From an uncultured Candidatus Melainabacteria bacterium (lineage in GTDB: Bacteria; Cyanobacteriota; Vampirovibrionia; Gastranaerophilales; Gastranaerophilaceae), in the NCBI GenBank assembly GCA_934667125.1, contig CAKULF010000003.1:124001-188000 (forward strand): 64,000 nucleotides of DNA, in the 5' to 3' direction. A program made the translations under genes and the position numbers. Below are positions 30,856-39,946 of the stretch, in pieces (the first letter of the stretch is position 1; every line of letters starts with the position of its first letter). The notes beneath the pieces were generated by a model. That model did not search any database and was not told where the DNA came from. It saw only the letters and a list, made by a program, of their open reading frames with translations.

Positions 30856-33746
30856 GCAAGTGAGAATATTTCATAAATTTCATCATCGGTTAATTCTGTG
30901 ATAACTTTTTCGCCCTCGAATACGGCTGCGTTAGCCAATTCTCTCTTATCTTTGATGATTTTATCAATTTTTTCTTCAAAGGTTGAAAGGGTGATAAACC
31001 TGTGTATCATAACGTTTTTGTCCTGTCCGATACGATAGGTTCTATCTGTCGCTTGGTCTTCAACTGCAGGGTTCCACCACAAATCATAATGTATAACATT
31101 AGAAGCACTAGTCAGGTTAAGCCCCAAACCGCCTGCTTTTAGGGATAATATCATTATTTTTTCTTTTAAATCCTCTTGGAATTTTTTGATGGTTTCTTCC
31201 CTTTGTTTAACATTCAAGCTTCCATGGAAAAATAGGGGGGTTTGATTAAATTCTTCAGCGATAATGTGCTCTAAAATGTTGCCCATTTCTTTGTATTGAG
31301 TAAATACAAGCACTTTTTCGTCGTTTTCTAAAATATTTTTTAATATATCAACAAGTTTTTGCGTTTTTCCTGACGCATTAGCGGACATATCCCCGTGTTT
31401 TAGGTAGTGATACGGGTGGTTGCAGACTTGTTTTAAGTTTGTGATAAGTTTAAAAATTGCGCCTCTGCGGTTCATTTTGCTTTCTGATTTTGAAATATTT
31501 TCCATTGATTCTTTCAAAATGCGTTCATAAAGCGCAACTTGGGTTTTTGTAAGATAACAAAAATCGTCAAGCACAATTTTTTCGGGCAAGTCTGAAATGA
31601 TTGATTTATCTGTTTTTAAACGCCTTAACATAAACGGACTTATCGCTTTTTTAAGTTTGTTTGCTCTTGTTAATTCTTTAAAACGTTCAATTGGAATTGA
31701 ATAATTCTTTGAAAAATCGTTCAATGAGCCAAGATAGCCCTTGTTTATGAAGTCAAAAATTGACCAAAGCTCAGACAATCTGTTTTCAACAGGAGTACCT
31801 GTCATGGCTACTTTCATATTAGCTTTAATTGCTTTAATAGCTTGAGTTTGAGAGGTTGATGGGTTTTTAATATTTTGAGCTTCGTCAATGATTAAAATAT
31901 CCCAATTTGTTTTTTTGAATTTTTCAAGGTCAATTCTCAAAATTGCATAAGTTGTTAAAATAACGTCGCAATTTGTTGAAAATTCTCTGTTAAAACCGTG
32001 ATATACGAGGGTTTTTAAGCTTGGAGCAAAGTTATTGATTTCTTTTGCCCAGTTGCCCATCAATGTAGTAGGGCAAACAACAAGCGCAGGTTGTTTTAGT
32101 TTCTTTTCTTCTTTTAATTTCAAAATCAAACTGATAACTTGAATTGTTTTACCAAGACCCATATCATCAGCGATACAACAGCCAAAACCCTTATTAATAT
32201 TAGTATATAGCCATCTGTAACCAATTTCTTGATATGCTCTTAAAGTTCCGTTTAAGTCTTTTGGAAGAGTGATTTCTTCGATTTTTGTAAAATCGGAAAT
32301 AACTTTAGCAAAAGCTGCGTCATAGTCAAAATCATAGTCGTCAATTTTGCCTGATAGAGCGTTGTGTAACAGTTGCATTTTATTAACAACAAGATTTGGC
32401 TGTTTTTCAAGTTTTAAAAGAAGTTTTTCCGTTTCTTCTTTATCAATTAAGATATATTTTTCTTTATATTTAATTAAACCTTGAGAATTTTTCGCAAGTT
32501 CTTTAAATTCTTCCGCTGAAATCTTTTCGCCATCACCCAGTGCAATTTCAACTTTGAAATTCATAATTTCATCAAGAGAAATAGTTGAACCTGTTGGATT
32601 TTCAAGAAGTTCTTTAATATCGCCAATTCTTTTTTCCTTGATTGTCGCATTAATTGAGGCTCTTGGGATGATTACATTATTCAAACCCTCAGGAAGATTA
32701 ACTTCCATTCCTGCTTGCGATAAATAGTATGAAATTTGGGTTACAAGCTTATAAACGCCTGATAAATCCAACTCCATCGTCACATCTTCAAGGTCTTCAA
32801 TATATTTTGTTGCCCAGTTGATTTGTTTTTCAATTAAAACTTTTTCTTCGTCAGTCAGTTTTTCAAGCTCAATAATTTCATTTGTATTCTTATTTTTTGC
32901 TAAAATTCTAAGCAAGAACTTGTCATCGCCTGAATTTTCAAGCTTTTCAATGTTGAACACAGGAACAATTTCATAGCTTCCAAGACTCATTTCATCAAAC
33001 CAAGTTTGCAAATCCTCTGCTACATCGTTTCCTTTTGAAATTCTTTTTTGAAGAGTGTTCTTAACAAGGAATATTGCGGCTTTTAGGTCTTTGAAGCGAT
33101 AGTGTTTAACGCCTAAGAATGTGAAAATTAAATAGTTTAAATATCTTTCAATTAATTTTCTTGTTGTTTCTTTGTCTAAAAAATCATTTTCTATAAATTG
33201 CGCATAAGCTTTAACATAGTCTTTATTTTTAAAATATGGCTCGTAATATACGCTAAATGTGTCTTTTCTGAAGTTTACAGATGGAACAAAATTTAATTTT
33301 TCAACAGTTTTTTTAACGAATTGGAATAAGTTAAAAAAGAATTTATATTCATCCGTACAATCAGTTGTATCAAGACTTTCATCCACTCCTGTGAAATATT
33401 CAAAAAACATATTAAGATTAATTTTATAACCGTATTCATCTTTTCGATATTCCGGTCTTAGCCTATATAGTGAGCCTTTTTGTTTTAAATAATAATCAAA
33501 ATTATAAGGCGGAGTGATAAAAACGCTAACTTCTTTTAAGTCGCTATCAAAATATATTTTTGTTTGTCTTAAAATCGGATTTTTTGTATCAAAAGTGTCT
33601 GAAAATTCTTCTTCAATAAGCTCATAAATCAATGAAAGAGTATATCTGAAGTCTTTATTTTTTTGCAAATATGGATTTTGATCCAAATTTAATAATAGTT
33701 TTTCAACGTCGTTTTTCTTAAAGCTTAAATTAAATGTTTTTTCCAT
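30852..33746 (-). CDS. SNF2/RapA-type helicase
   Basis: 964 residues. The C-terminal half is a full SNF2 motor: motif I DDMGLGKTIQVISLI at about 528, DEAQ box at about 620, MTGTPVENRLSELWSIFD, FSLKAGGLGLNL-type motif V, and DRTYRIGQDKNV at about 903. The N-terminal half (1-480) is charged and not recognised. The product is a dsDNA translocase that remodels protein-DNA complexes, for example by clearing RNA polymerase, as bacterial RapA does. The promoter looks leaderless (TAAAAT, 6 nt, ATG). It stands alone; it has no methylase or nuclease neighbour, so a DISARM-like defence role is not supported. Confidence 0.85.
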   Translation of the reverse strand: MEKTFNLSFKKNDVEKLLLNLDQNPYLQKNKDFRYTLSLIYELIEEEFSDTFDTKNPILRQTKIYFDSDLKEVSVFITPPYNFDYYLKQKGSLYRLRPEYRKDEYGYKINLNMFFEYFTGVDESLDTTDCTDEYKFFFNLFQFVKKTVEKLNFVPSVNFRKDTFSVYYEPYFKNKDYVKAYAQFIENDFLDKETTRKLIERYLNYLIFTFLGVKHYRFKDLKAAIFLVKNTLQKRISKGNDVAEDLQTWFDEMSLGSYEIVPVFNIEKLENSGDDKFLLRILAKNKNTNEIIELEKLTDEEKVLIEKQINWATKYIEDLEDVTMELDLSGVYKLVTQISYYLSQAGMEVNLPEGLNNVIIPRASINATIKEKRIGDIKELLENPTGSTISLDEIMNFKVEIALGDGEKISAEEFKELAKNSQGLIKYKEKYILIDKEETEKLLLKLEKQPNLVVNKMQLLHNALSGKIDDYDFDYDAAFAKVISDFTKIEEITLPKDLNGTLRAYQEIGYRWLYTNINKGFGCCIADDMGLGKTIQVISLILKLKEEKKLKQPALVVCPTTLMGNWAKEINNFAPSLKTLVYHGFNREFSTNCDVILTTYAILRIDLEKFKKTNWDILIIDEAQNIKNPSTSQTQAIKAIKANMKVAMTGTPVENRLSELWSIFDFINKGYLGSLNDFSKNYSIPIERFKELTRANKLKKAISPFMLRRLKTDKSIISDLPEKIVLDDFCYLTKTQVALYERILKESMENISKSESKMNRRGAIFKLITNLKQVCNHPYHYLKHGDMSANASGKTQKLVDILKNILENDEKVLVFTQYKEMGNILEHIIAEEFNQTPLFFHGSLNVKQREETIKKFQEDLKEKIMILSLKAGGLGLNLTSASNVIHYDLWWNPAVEDQATDRTYRIGQDKNVMIHRFITLSTFEEKIDKIIKDKRELANAAVFEGEKVITELTDDEIYEIFSLA

Positions 33747-33752
33747 TCGAGT

Positions 33753-33758
33753 ATTTTA
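33753..33758 (-). promoter_or_regulatory. Putative leaderless -10 box (TAAAAT)
   Basis: On the minus strand TAAAAT is followed by ACTCGA and the ATG at 33746; no Shine-Dalgarno sequence. Confidence 0.5.
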
Positions 33759-33829
33759 TTATAAAAGCTTGGTTTTTTAAAGATGTTTTATAAAATTAAA
33801 TAAATTGTATGATTTTAAGAATAAAAATA

Positions 33830-35089
33830 TTATTTTTTATTTTCAACTTCGTCGTGGAAAGTGTCGCTATGAGTCAGTTTTTTAGTTATAAAGTATTGAA
33901 TTTTTGGAATTACAATTCCTAAAACAAACATAGAAACCGCTGTTCCTAGGGCATAAAAACCAAAATTCTTATTAATATTTCTTTTTGCAATTTTTTCAAT
34001 TTGACTTATTAATTCGCTATCGTTCAAATTTTTACCTTTTATTTTAGATAAAATTAAATTTGAAAAATCTTCAACAGATTTTAAAATGGTTTCACTTTGT
34101 TTTTTTGAAACATATTTTAAACTATCGTCGCTTTTTCCGTTTGTAGCAAGGTTTAGCGCTTTTTTAGCAAATGTTGAATTATCTTTAATTTTTGATAAAA
34201 ATTCTTCAACATTTCCCTTATTTTGAATTTGTTCTTTTATGGCTTCAACTTCTGCTTCAGCGACTTTCGGGTTGATATTAACTGTTGAAGTTAATTTATT
34301 TAATAAACCGACAATATTATTTGTTGCGCCAAGATAAAAATAAATTGAAGCTATATCCCTGAATAAGCCTTCTATTCTTTCGTATTTATTTCTTCCGTTT
34401 TTAAATCTGCCTGAAACAACCCCAAGGTCTGTGATGAAAAGTCTTGCGGTTGAATTGTTTTCAAGAATATTTGCAAAAGAATTAACGGCATTTCCTTTAA
34501 ATGAAATTTGTTTTTTATAATCTTCAAAAGAAACGGGTTTTAGGGCTGAAACATTGTTGTTTTCTTTATTAACGTCATTTTTATCTGTTTTTTTATTCAA
34601 TTTTGAAGATATTTTATGATTAATTTTAGGCAAAATAAAACCTATAAAAACAGTCGCAATAGCCGTTGCAGCTACCATATTTGCGCATTTAAAATTAGCA
34701 ATTTTGGGATTTATATTATTTTTTTCAATAACTTCTTTATTAATATCAAAATCAAAATTTTTAATTCTTGAAGCGATTTTCTCGCTAACATTTGCCCCGT
34801 CTTTTGTTGCAGGAGCGTTTTTAAAGATTTTTTTGCCTAAAAATTCGCCCGTTTTTTGTAAAATTTTAACTCCATACACCCAAACAAGAGCGCTAATTCC
34901 TTGCTCCACAAGCCTTTCAGTTGCTTCTTTTTTGCCCCCTCTTTTGTTTGCTTCATAGCTTCGCCCTGCTGTTACTCCGCTTTCGATAATCAAAGTCGGA
35001 ATAACAGCATTAGAATTATAAAATTGTCCTAAGGGCTTCACTAAAGCTGAAATGCCTTTAAAATTCGTGTTGTTATTGTTTATGCGCAT
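33830..35089 (-). CDS. Membrane protein with internal duplication and FKG motif
   Basis: 419 residues. The N-terminus NNNNTNFKGISAL contains the short F-K-G motif frequent in this lineage; a second FKG (KKQISFKGNAVNS) opens the second half. The two halves share a plan: ESGVTAGRSYEANKRGGKKE against LGVVSGRFKNGRNKYERIEG, then a helical region, NINPKIANFKC against VNINPKVAEAEV, and a closing transmembrane helix (FIGFILPKINHKI against LGIVIPKIQYFITKKL). About four membrane helices are likely. There is no known domain. It follows the SNF2 gene in the genome but has its own start. Function unknown. Confidence 0.7.
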   Translation of the reverse strand: MRINNNNTNFKGISALVKPLGQFYNSNAVIPTLIIESGVTAGRSYEANKRGGKKEATERLVEQGISALVWVYGVKILQKTGEFLGKKIFKNAPATKDGANVSEKIASRIKNFDFDINKEVIEKNNINPKIANFKCANMVAATAIATVFIGFILPKINHKISSKLNKKTDKNDVNKENNNVSALKPVSFEDYKKQISFKGNAVNSFANILENNSTARLFITDLGVVSGRFKNGRNKYERIEGLFRDIASIYFYLGATNNIVGLLNKLTSTVNINPKVAEAEVEAIKEQIQNKGNVEEFLSKIKDNSTFAKKALNLATNGKSDDSLKYVSKKQSETILKSVEDFSNLILSKIKGKNLNDSELISQIEKIAKRNINKNFGFYALGTAVSMFVLGIVIPKIQYFITKKLTHSDTFHDEVENKK

Positions 35090-35195
35090 AACAAATATTT
35101 AAAACATAAAAATAATTTTTTTTGCACAAATAATTAAATATTCGTTTTTTATTTATGATAAAATTTTCTTATCAATACAAATTTTAGGAGGAAGA

Positions 35196-36149
35196 ATGAA
35201 AAAATACAGAATTGGTGTAGATATTGGCGGAACAAATATTAAAATCGCTTTGGTTGATTTTGCAGGAAAAATTGTATATAGCGCTACTACTCCGACTCGT
35301 GCAGAGATGGGCTATGAAGCAGGTGTTAATAATATTAAATTAGCTATTAAAGATTTGATGAATGAAACAAAACAAGACGCTAAAACTATTGAAGCGATTG
35401 GTTTTGGACTCCCTGGGCAAATCGATTACAAAGAAGGTTTGATTAAAAATCTTCCAAATATCCCTGGATGGGTTAATGTTCCTCTTGCAAAAATGATTGA
35501 AGATGAATTTTCAATTCCTACAAGATTGGATAACGATGTTAGATGTGCAGCATTGGGCGAATTGAACTTTGGCGCAGGAAAAGGCTGTGAAAACTTGATT
35601 TGTATTACTGTTGGAACAGGAATAGGTTCAGGTATTGTATTAAACGGCAAACTTGTTCGTGGCGCAAGCAATGCAGCAGGCGAAATCGGACACATTAAAA
35701 TGAGCTTAAACGATGGACCTCTTTGCGGTTGCGGCGATTATGGCTGTTTTGAAGCTTATGCTTCAGGTCCTGCTATTGTTTCAATGGCAAAAGAATATAT
35801 CGCAGGCGGAAAATCAGCTAAATATAAAGAAATGGCAACAGATGGAATAATCACTCCTTATCTTGTTGCGCAAGCTGCTCTTCAAGGGGATAGCGTTTCT
35901 ATTCAAATTTTTAAACAAATGGGTAAAATCATTGGTACAGGCTTATCAAGCGTTGTTAACCTTTTAAATCCGCAAAAAATCATAATCGGCGGCGGCGTTG
36001 CTGATGCAGGCGAATTATTATTAGACCCAATCAGAAAAACAATTCTTGATAGAGCAATGCCAATCCAAGCAAGCGCAGTCGAAGTTGTTCCTGCTCAATT
36101 AGCAAATGCAGCAGGGGTTATCGGCGCAAGCTTATTAATCAACAGTTAA
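35196..36149 (+). CDS. glk: ROK-family glucokinase
   Basis: 317 residues, typical of ROK sugar kinases. It phosphorylates glucose to glucose-6-phosphate with ATP in the cytoplasm. It has the N-terminal phosphate loop GVDIGGTNIKIAL, the sugar-binding region LDNDVRCAALGE (catalytic Asp within it), VGTGIGSGIVLNG, and the zinc-binding block CGCGDYGCFEAYAS preceded by GHIK. AGGAGG precedes the ATG. It is the first gene before holA-holB. The ROK family also contains repressors, but there is no HTH here. pgi is at 44184, consistent with glycolytic use. The gene symbol is by function (glk/glcK). Confidence 0.9.
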   Translation: MKKYRIGVDIGGTNIKIALVDFAGKIVYSATTPTRAEMGYEAGVNNIKLAIKDLMNETKQDAKTIEAIGFGLPGQIDYKEGLIKNLPNIPGWVNVPLAKMIEDEFSIPTRLDNDVRCAALGELNFGAGKGCENLICITVGTGIGSGIVLNGKLVRGASNAAGEIGHIKMSLNDGPLCGCGDYGCFEAYASGPAIVSMAKEYIAGGKSAKYKEMATDGIITPYLVAQAALQGDSVSIQIFKQMGKIIGTGLSSVVNLLNPQKIIIGGGVADAGELLLDPIRKTILDRAMPIQASAVEVVPAQLANAAGVIGASLLINS

Positions 36150-36162
36150 AAAGAAAATAAAT

Positions 36163-37155
36163 ATGCCAATACATTTTTTCTATGGAAATGAAGATTTCCT
36201 GATTGAAAAACAAATTAATAAATTAAAACAAGAAATTTTAAAAGGGGATATCAATGAACTTAATTATAAAAGGGTTGATAATCCTCCTTTTTCCTTGTTT
36301 TCAGAGTTGATTAGAACAAATGCGATGATGTTTGGCGATATTATTATTTTGATTAATTGCCCTAAATATTTTCTTGAATCAAAAGGCAAAATTTCGCTTG
36401 ATGATAAACAGGTTAAAGAGCTTGTTGAGGGATTTAATAATGTATCGGATAGGGTGCATTTGATACTTGTTTGCCCGACTCCAAAAGGAGATAAAAAGAA
36501 ACCTGATTCAAGAAAAAAACTTTACAAAGAATTGGTTAAAATAGCGCCCCCGATTGAGTTTCAGGAATATAAACCTTATGAGGATAAGAAAATAATTCCC
36601 GAAATGAAAAAAATGGCAACTGAATTAGATATAACTATAAACAATCCTGAATGTCTTAAATTGATTGAGGTTTGCGGTTCTTCTCTGAGGGATATTTATA
36701 ATCAATTAGAAAAATTAAAGCTTTATTCTTATCCAAACAAACAAATTACCCAAAAAGCAATAGAAGAAGTAGTTTCATCCAATGTTGATATTTTTAAAAT
36801 TGCGGATTTGATTATAGAAAAAAAATATAGTTTAGCTTTGAATTTAATTTCTGATATTTTGCAAAAAGAGCATTATTTGCCGCTTTTAGGGCTATTGCAA
36901 AGAAGCATAAGTTCTTTGGTAAAATTAAAAATCTACGCTCCATATTATAAAGGCTATGATTTAGCCGCAAAGTGCGGGATGAACAACTTATATGTTATAG
37001 ATTTTTCTCTTCAAAAAATCAAAAATATTCCCCTAAAAGAACTTTCAAACTTAAAAATTAATTTAACAAAAGCAGAATTTGCTTTGAAAACAGGTTCAAT
37101 TCAAGACCCGATAACCGCTTTTAGCTTAGCTTTTGAGAAAGGATTTTATGAATAG
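36163..37155 (+). CDS. holA: DNA polymerase III subunit delta
   Basis: 330 residues. Delta opens the beta sliding clamp as part of the clamp loader. N-terminal FFYGNEDFLIEKQINKLKQE is the usual HolA beginning. Middle helices include CGSSLRDIYNQLEKLKLY and DIFKIADLIIEKKYSLAL, and the C-terminal collar segment is SLQKIKNIPLKELSNLK. Its last 8 nt overlap the delta-prime gene. Adjacent delta and delta-prime genes are a useful pointer for the assignment. Confidence 0.88.
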   Translation: MPIHFFYGNEDFLIEKQINKLKQEILKGDINELNYKRVDNPPFSLFSELIRTNAMMFGDIIILINCPKYFLESKGKISLDDKQVKELVEGFNNVSDRVHLILVCPTPKGDKKKPDSRKKLYKELVKIAPPIEFQEYKPYEDKKIIPEMKKMATELDITINNPECLKLIEVCGSSLRDIYNQLEKLKLYSYPNKQITQKAIEEVVSSNVDIFKIADLIIEKKYSLALNLISDILQKEHYLPLLGLLQRSISSLVKLKIYAPYYKGYDLAAKCGMNNLYVIDFSLQKIKNIPLKELSNLKINLTKAEFALKTGSIQDPITAFSLAFEKGFYE

Positions 37156-38086
37156 TCTATTAAAAAATAAATTTCCTTTTGCATATAACTATTTTGAAAC
37201 TTTGATTGACTTAGTTAGACAAAATAAAAGAACTTTTCCGCAAGCTTTGATTTTTGAGGGCGAAGACACTGTTGGACAATATCTTTTTGCGCTTGAATTA
37301 GCAAGAATAATGAATTGTGAAAACAATGGCGAAGAGTCCTGCAATTGTGTGAATTGCAAGTGGATAAGAGAATTTTCTCATCCTGCCGTTAATAATGTTT
37401 CCGAAATACATTTTAAAGGGGATGATGATACTTCAACTACTGTTATATCTGAAAAACAAGCAAATCAAATAGAAAGAAGTTTGGCGCTTTCTTCTGATTA
37501 TCATAGATTTTTTATTTTCTTTTCTTCAAAAAACGCAACTTTGCCGACTGAAACTCTGGAAGAGTTTGAAAAAATGGGCTATAGCACAAATATAGATTAT
37601 TCTATTAATCCCCTAATTCCTAAAACCTTTAGCCCAACAACTTTAAACGCTTTATTAAAATCTGTTGAAGAGCCGCCCGAAAAAACAACATTTATCTTTT
37701 TAACAAAAACAAAAGAAAACATCTTGCAGACAATTGCTTCAAGGTGTCTTGTGTTTAAATTGAGCGGAAATAAAAAAGAAATTAATTACGATATTATTAA
37801 AAATCTTTTTAATTCTTATCCTAAATTTGATTATAAAAGCGCAATGGATGTGCATTTCGAGCTGTTAAATATCATTAAAAACAACGAAATAGAGCTTGTT
37901 GAGCTTTTAAATATGATAATGGAATATTTAAAAGATTTGATGAAAAATAATATAACAAATGAGGCTCTAGTGGCAAAAATAATTAAGGATATTAAATTAA
38001 TCAACGAAGCGATAAAAATGTCAAAAGCTTCAATACTTGATAGTAATGTTCTTGAAGTTTTGATGTTAGAGTTTGCGGAAGGATAA
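37148..38086 (+). CDS. holB: DNA polymerase III subunit delta-prime
   Basis: 312 residues from the ATG at 37148; AAAGGA lies 5 nt upstream, which favours it over the TTG at 37133. The AAA+-like fold lacks a true Walker A (GEDTVGQYLFALELAR), as is usual for the non-hydrolysing delta-prime. The Cys cluster (NGEESCNCVNC) is the zinc module. LNALLKSVEEPPEKTTFIF and TIASRCLVFKL are the sensor/arginine-region motifs seen in DnaX/HolB relatives. It starts inside the holA stop. Confidence 0.88.
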   Translation: MNSLLKNKFPFAYNYFETLIDLVRQNKRTFPQALIFEGEDTVGQYLFALELARIMNCENNGEESCNCVNCKWIREFSHPAVNNVSEIHFKGDDDTSTTVISEKQANQIERSLALSSDYHRFFIFFSSKNATLPTETLEEFEKMGYSTNIDYSINPLIPKTFSPTTLNALLKSVEEPPEKTTFIFLTKTKENILQTIASRCLVFKLSGNKKEINYDIIKNLFNSYPKFDYKSAMDVHFELLNIIKNNEIELVELLNMIMEYLKDLMKNNITNEALVAKIIKDIKLINEAIKMSKASILDSNVLEVLMLEFAEG

Positions 38087-38088
38087 AA

Positions 38089-39057
38089 ATGGAAAAACCT
38101 GTTATAGCGCTTCAAATCCCAACAGGAATTGGCGCAAATTATGGAGGATACGCAGGGGACTTTGGCTATATTGCAAGAAAATTTGCAAAACATTTTCATT
38201 GTATAGTTAATCCTAATGCGGTTAATGGCGGAATATTATCGGCTATAAACTATGATATGAGCTATTTAGAGGGGCATTTGTTTGATGAATTTTTTAAGGG
38301 AAATATTAATATAACTCCTCTAAAACCTTATGAAACAAATAAAATCGGTTTAATTTTTGATTGCGAAATTCCGCAAAATATAATCAATATTCATATTAAT
38401 ACAATAAACGCTCTAAAAATGGTTCAAGGAATTGAAACAATGGCGATTGAATATACAGCCTCTCCTGTTGGGGTTGAAATTGTTGTTGAAAATGGAATTT
38501 CTTATGGAAATTTGAAAAATCCTGATGTTTTAATTGAAGCAAGCGAAAAATTAATTAAAAAAGGCGCAAATGCTATTGCTGTTGTTTGCTTTTTTAATGA
38601 AGATGCTGAAGACGAGGACTATTCAAATGCCTCTGGAATTGACCCTATTGGCGGAGTTGAAGCAATTATATCTCATTTAATAACTAAAAAATTTACTATC
38701 CCATCAGCCCACGCTCCAGCATTTGTTGATGTTGATATATCTGAAAAAATAGAAAATCCTAAAGTTTCTTCTGAATTAATAAGTTCAACATATTTACCTT
38801 GCATAATGCAAGGGCTTTCAATTGCTCCTAAAATATCCAAAAACGGAAAAATTAACGTTAAAGATGTTGAATATTTAATAGTTCCAAATGATGCAACAGG
38901 TTCAAGTGCTGTGTTATCATCTTATGAAAAAGGAGTTAAAATAATTACCGTTAAAAATGATACAGTCCTTGATGTTACACCTGAAAAACTGAATATAAAA
39001 CCTTATATGACGTTTGAAAATTATGAAGATTGTTTATGTCAGCTAATAAAAATGTAA
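38089..39057 (+). CDS. DUF3326 family protein
   Basis: 322 residues. ALQIPTGIGANYGGYAGDFG at the N-terminus, VNPNAVNGGILSA, and HLFDEFFKG follow the pattern I know for DUF3326 proteins, which are conserved in cyanobacteria and plants and have unknown biochemistry. It has no signal peptide and no membrane segment. GGAAGGA precedes the ATG. It follows holB by 2 nt, so it is probably in the same operon. Its final 22 nt overlap the start of the next gene. Confidence 0.8.
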   Translation: MEKPVIALQIPTGIGANYGGYAGDFGYIARKFAKHFHCIVNPNAVNGGILSAINYDMSYLEGHLFDEFFKGNINITPLKPYETNKIGLIFDCEIPQNIINIHINTINALKMVQGIETMAIEYTASPVGVEIVVENGISYGNLKNPDVLIEASEKLIKKGANAIAVVCFFNEDAEDEDYSNASGIDPIGGVEAIISHLITKKFTIPSAHAPAFVDVDISEKIENPKVSSELISSTYLPCIMQGLSIAPKISKNGKINVKDVEYLIVPNDATGSSAVLSSYEKGVKIITVKNDTVLDVTPEKLNIKPYMTFENYEDCLCQLIKM

Positions 39058-39872
39058 AAAAGAAAAAAGGAAAATTAAATAATGATATAAGTATTTATTT
39101 TCCGTATTTTAAAAAAGTTATGATAGCTATTTTTGCTATTGCGTTTTTGTTCTTATATTTCAAGGTATATAACCCTTTTTATCATATTAAATTGAAAAAA
39201 ATAAATACGACATATAAGCTTATTCAAGACGAAACGACAAAAATATTTAAGAAAAACGGTTATGTTTTTAATAAAGATGTTGAAGATGATTTTTGCTCAA
39301 TTATTGCGTCTAATATTAAAACAAGCGATGTTAATTGTTTTAAGGTTTTGAATAATTCAACTTTTTATGATAAAAATTTTAAAATTAATAAAACAAAAGT
39401 TGATATATTGGGGTTAAATCGTCCGTATTTTGAAGAAAACGGGGTTTTGGTTAAAGAATTTATAATTGATGTTGATGGGGTTGATAAGGGCGAAAACGTG
39501 ACTGGGGTTGATCGTTTTCCAATGAAAATATATTCAAGCGGAATATTGGCAGGAAGAGTTTTGCCTGTTAATTGTAATCCGAAAGATAAAATTAATTATG
39601 ATATTCCATACTCTCTTGCTTGCGGAAATGGCGGAGAGTCTGTTAATTTTTTGGGGCAAAACAAGCCTTTTGGATATAATGTTATTCAAATTGGCGGAAA
39701 CAACGGAAAAAGCGTTGAAATTTTACATGATGTTTCTTTTATGAGAGCGGATTGCGCCGCTATGGGCGGAGATATGATATCAAGTGATTATTGTGATGAC
39801 AAACAGATATATTGGCTAAGCGCTTGTTATGACGAGTTTCCGTGTGCTATTGAAATGTCTGATGAAACATAA
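39036..39872 (+). CDS. Membrane-anchored pilin-like protein lacking a prepilin peptide
   Basis: 278 residues from the ATG at 39036, inside the end of the DUF3326 gene. The N-terminus is a short basic head (KNVKKKKGK) and one anchor (about 28-46, MIAIFAIAFLFLYFKV); there is no FTxxE prepilin motif. The body shares segments with the prepilin encoded next: VDGVDKGENVTGVDRFPMKI against DGTKGLNRLYVDRIPLRIL, then the SGxLAGxVLPVNC-type strand with a cysteine. It is Cys-rich near the end. It probably works with the downstream prepilin as a paired surface or assembly component; the function is not known. Confidence 0.7.
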   Translation: MSANKNVKKKKGKLNNDISIYFPYFKKVMIAIFAIAFLFLYFKVYNPFYHIKLKKINTTYKLIQDETTKIFKKNGYVFNKDVEDDFCSIIASNIKTSDVNCFKVLNNSTFYDKNFKINKTKVDILGLNRPYFEENGVLVKEFIIDVDGVDKGENVTGVDRFPMKIYSSGILAGRVLPVNCNPKDKINYDIPYSLACGNGGESVNFLGQNKPFGYNVIQIGGNNGKSVEILHDVSFMRADCAAMGGDMISSDYCDDKQIYWLSACYDEFPCAIEMSDET

Positions 39873-39946
39873 ATAAAGTAAATATAGGATGAAGTTATTT
39901 TGTTTAAAAGATAAGCTAAATTTATAAAATTTGTGAAAGATGTATT

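Noticed and set aside
30852..33746. SNF2 helicase as part of a DISARM or other phage-defence island
   Set aside because: No methyltransferase, nuclease, or phospholipase-D gene is adjacent. Neighbours are a regulator and a membrane protein.
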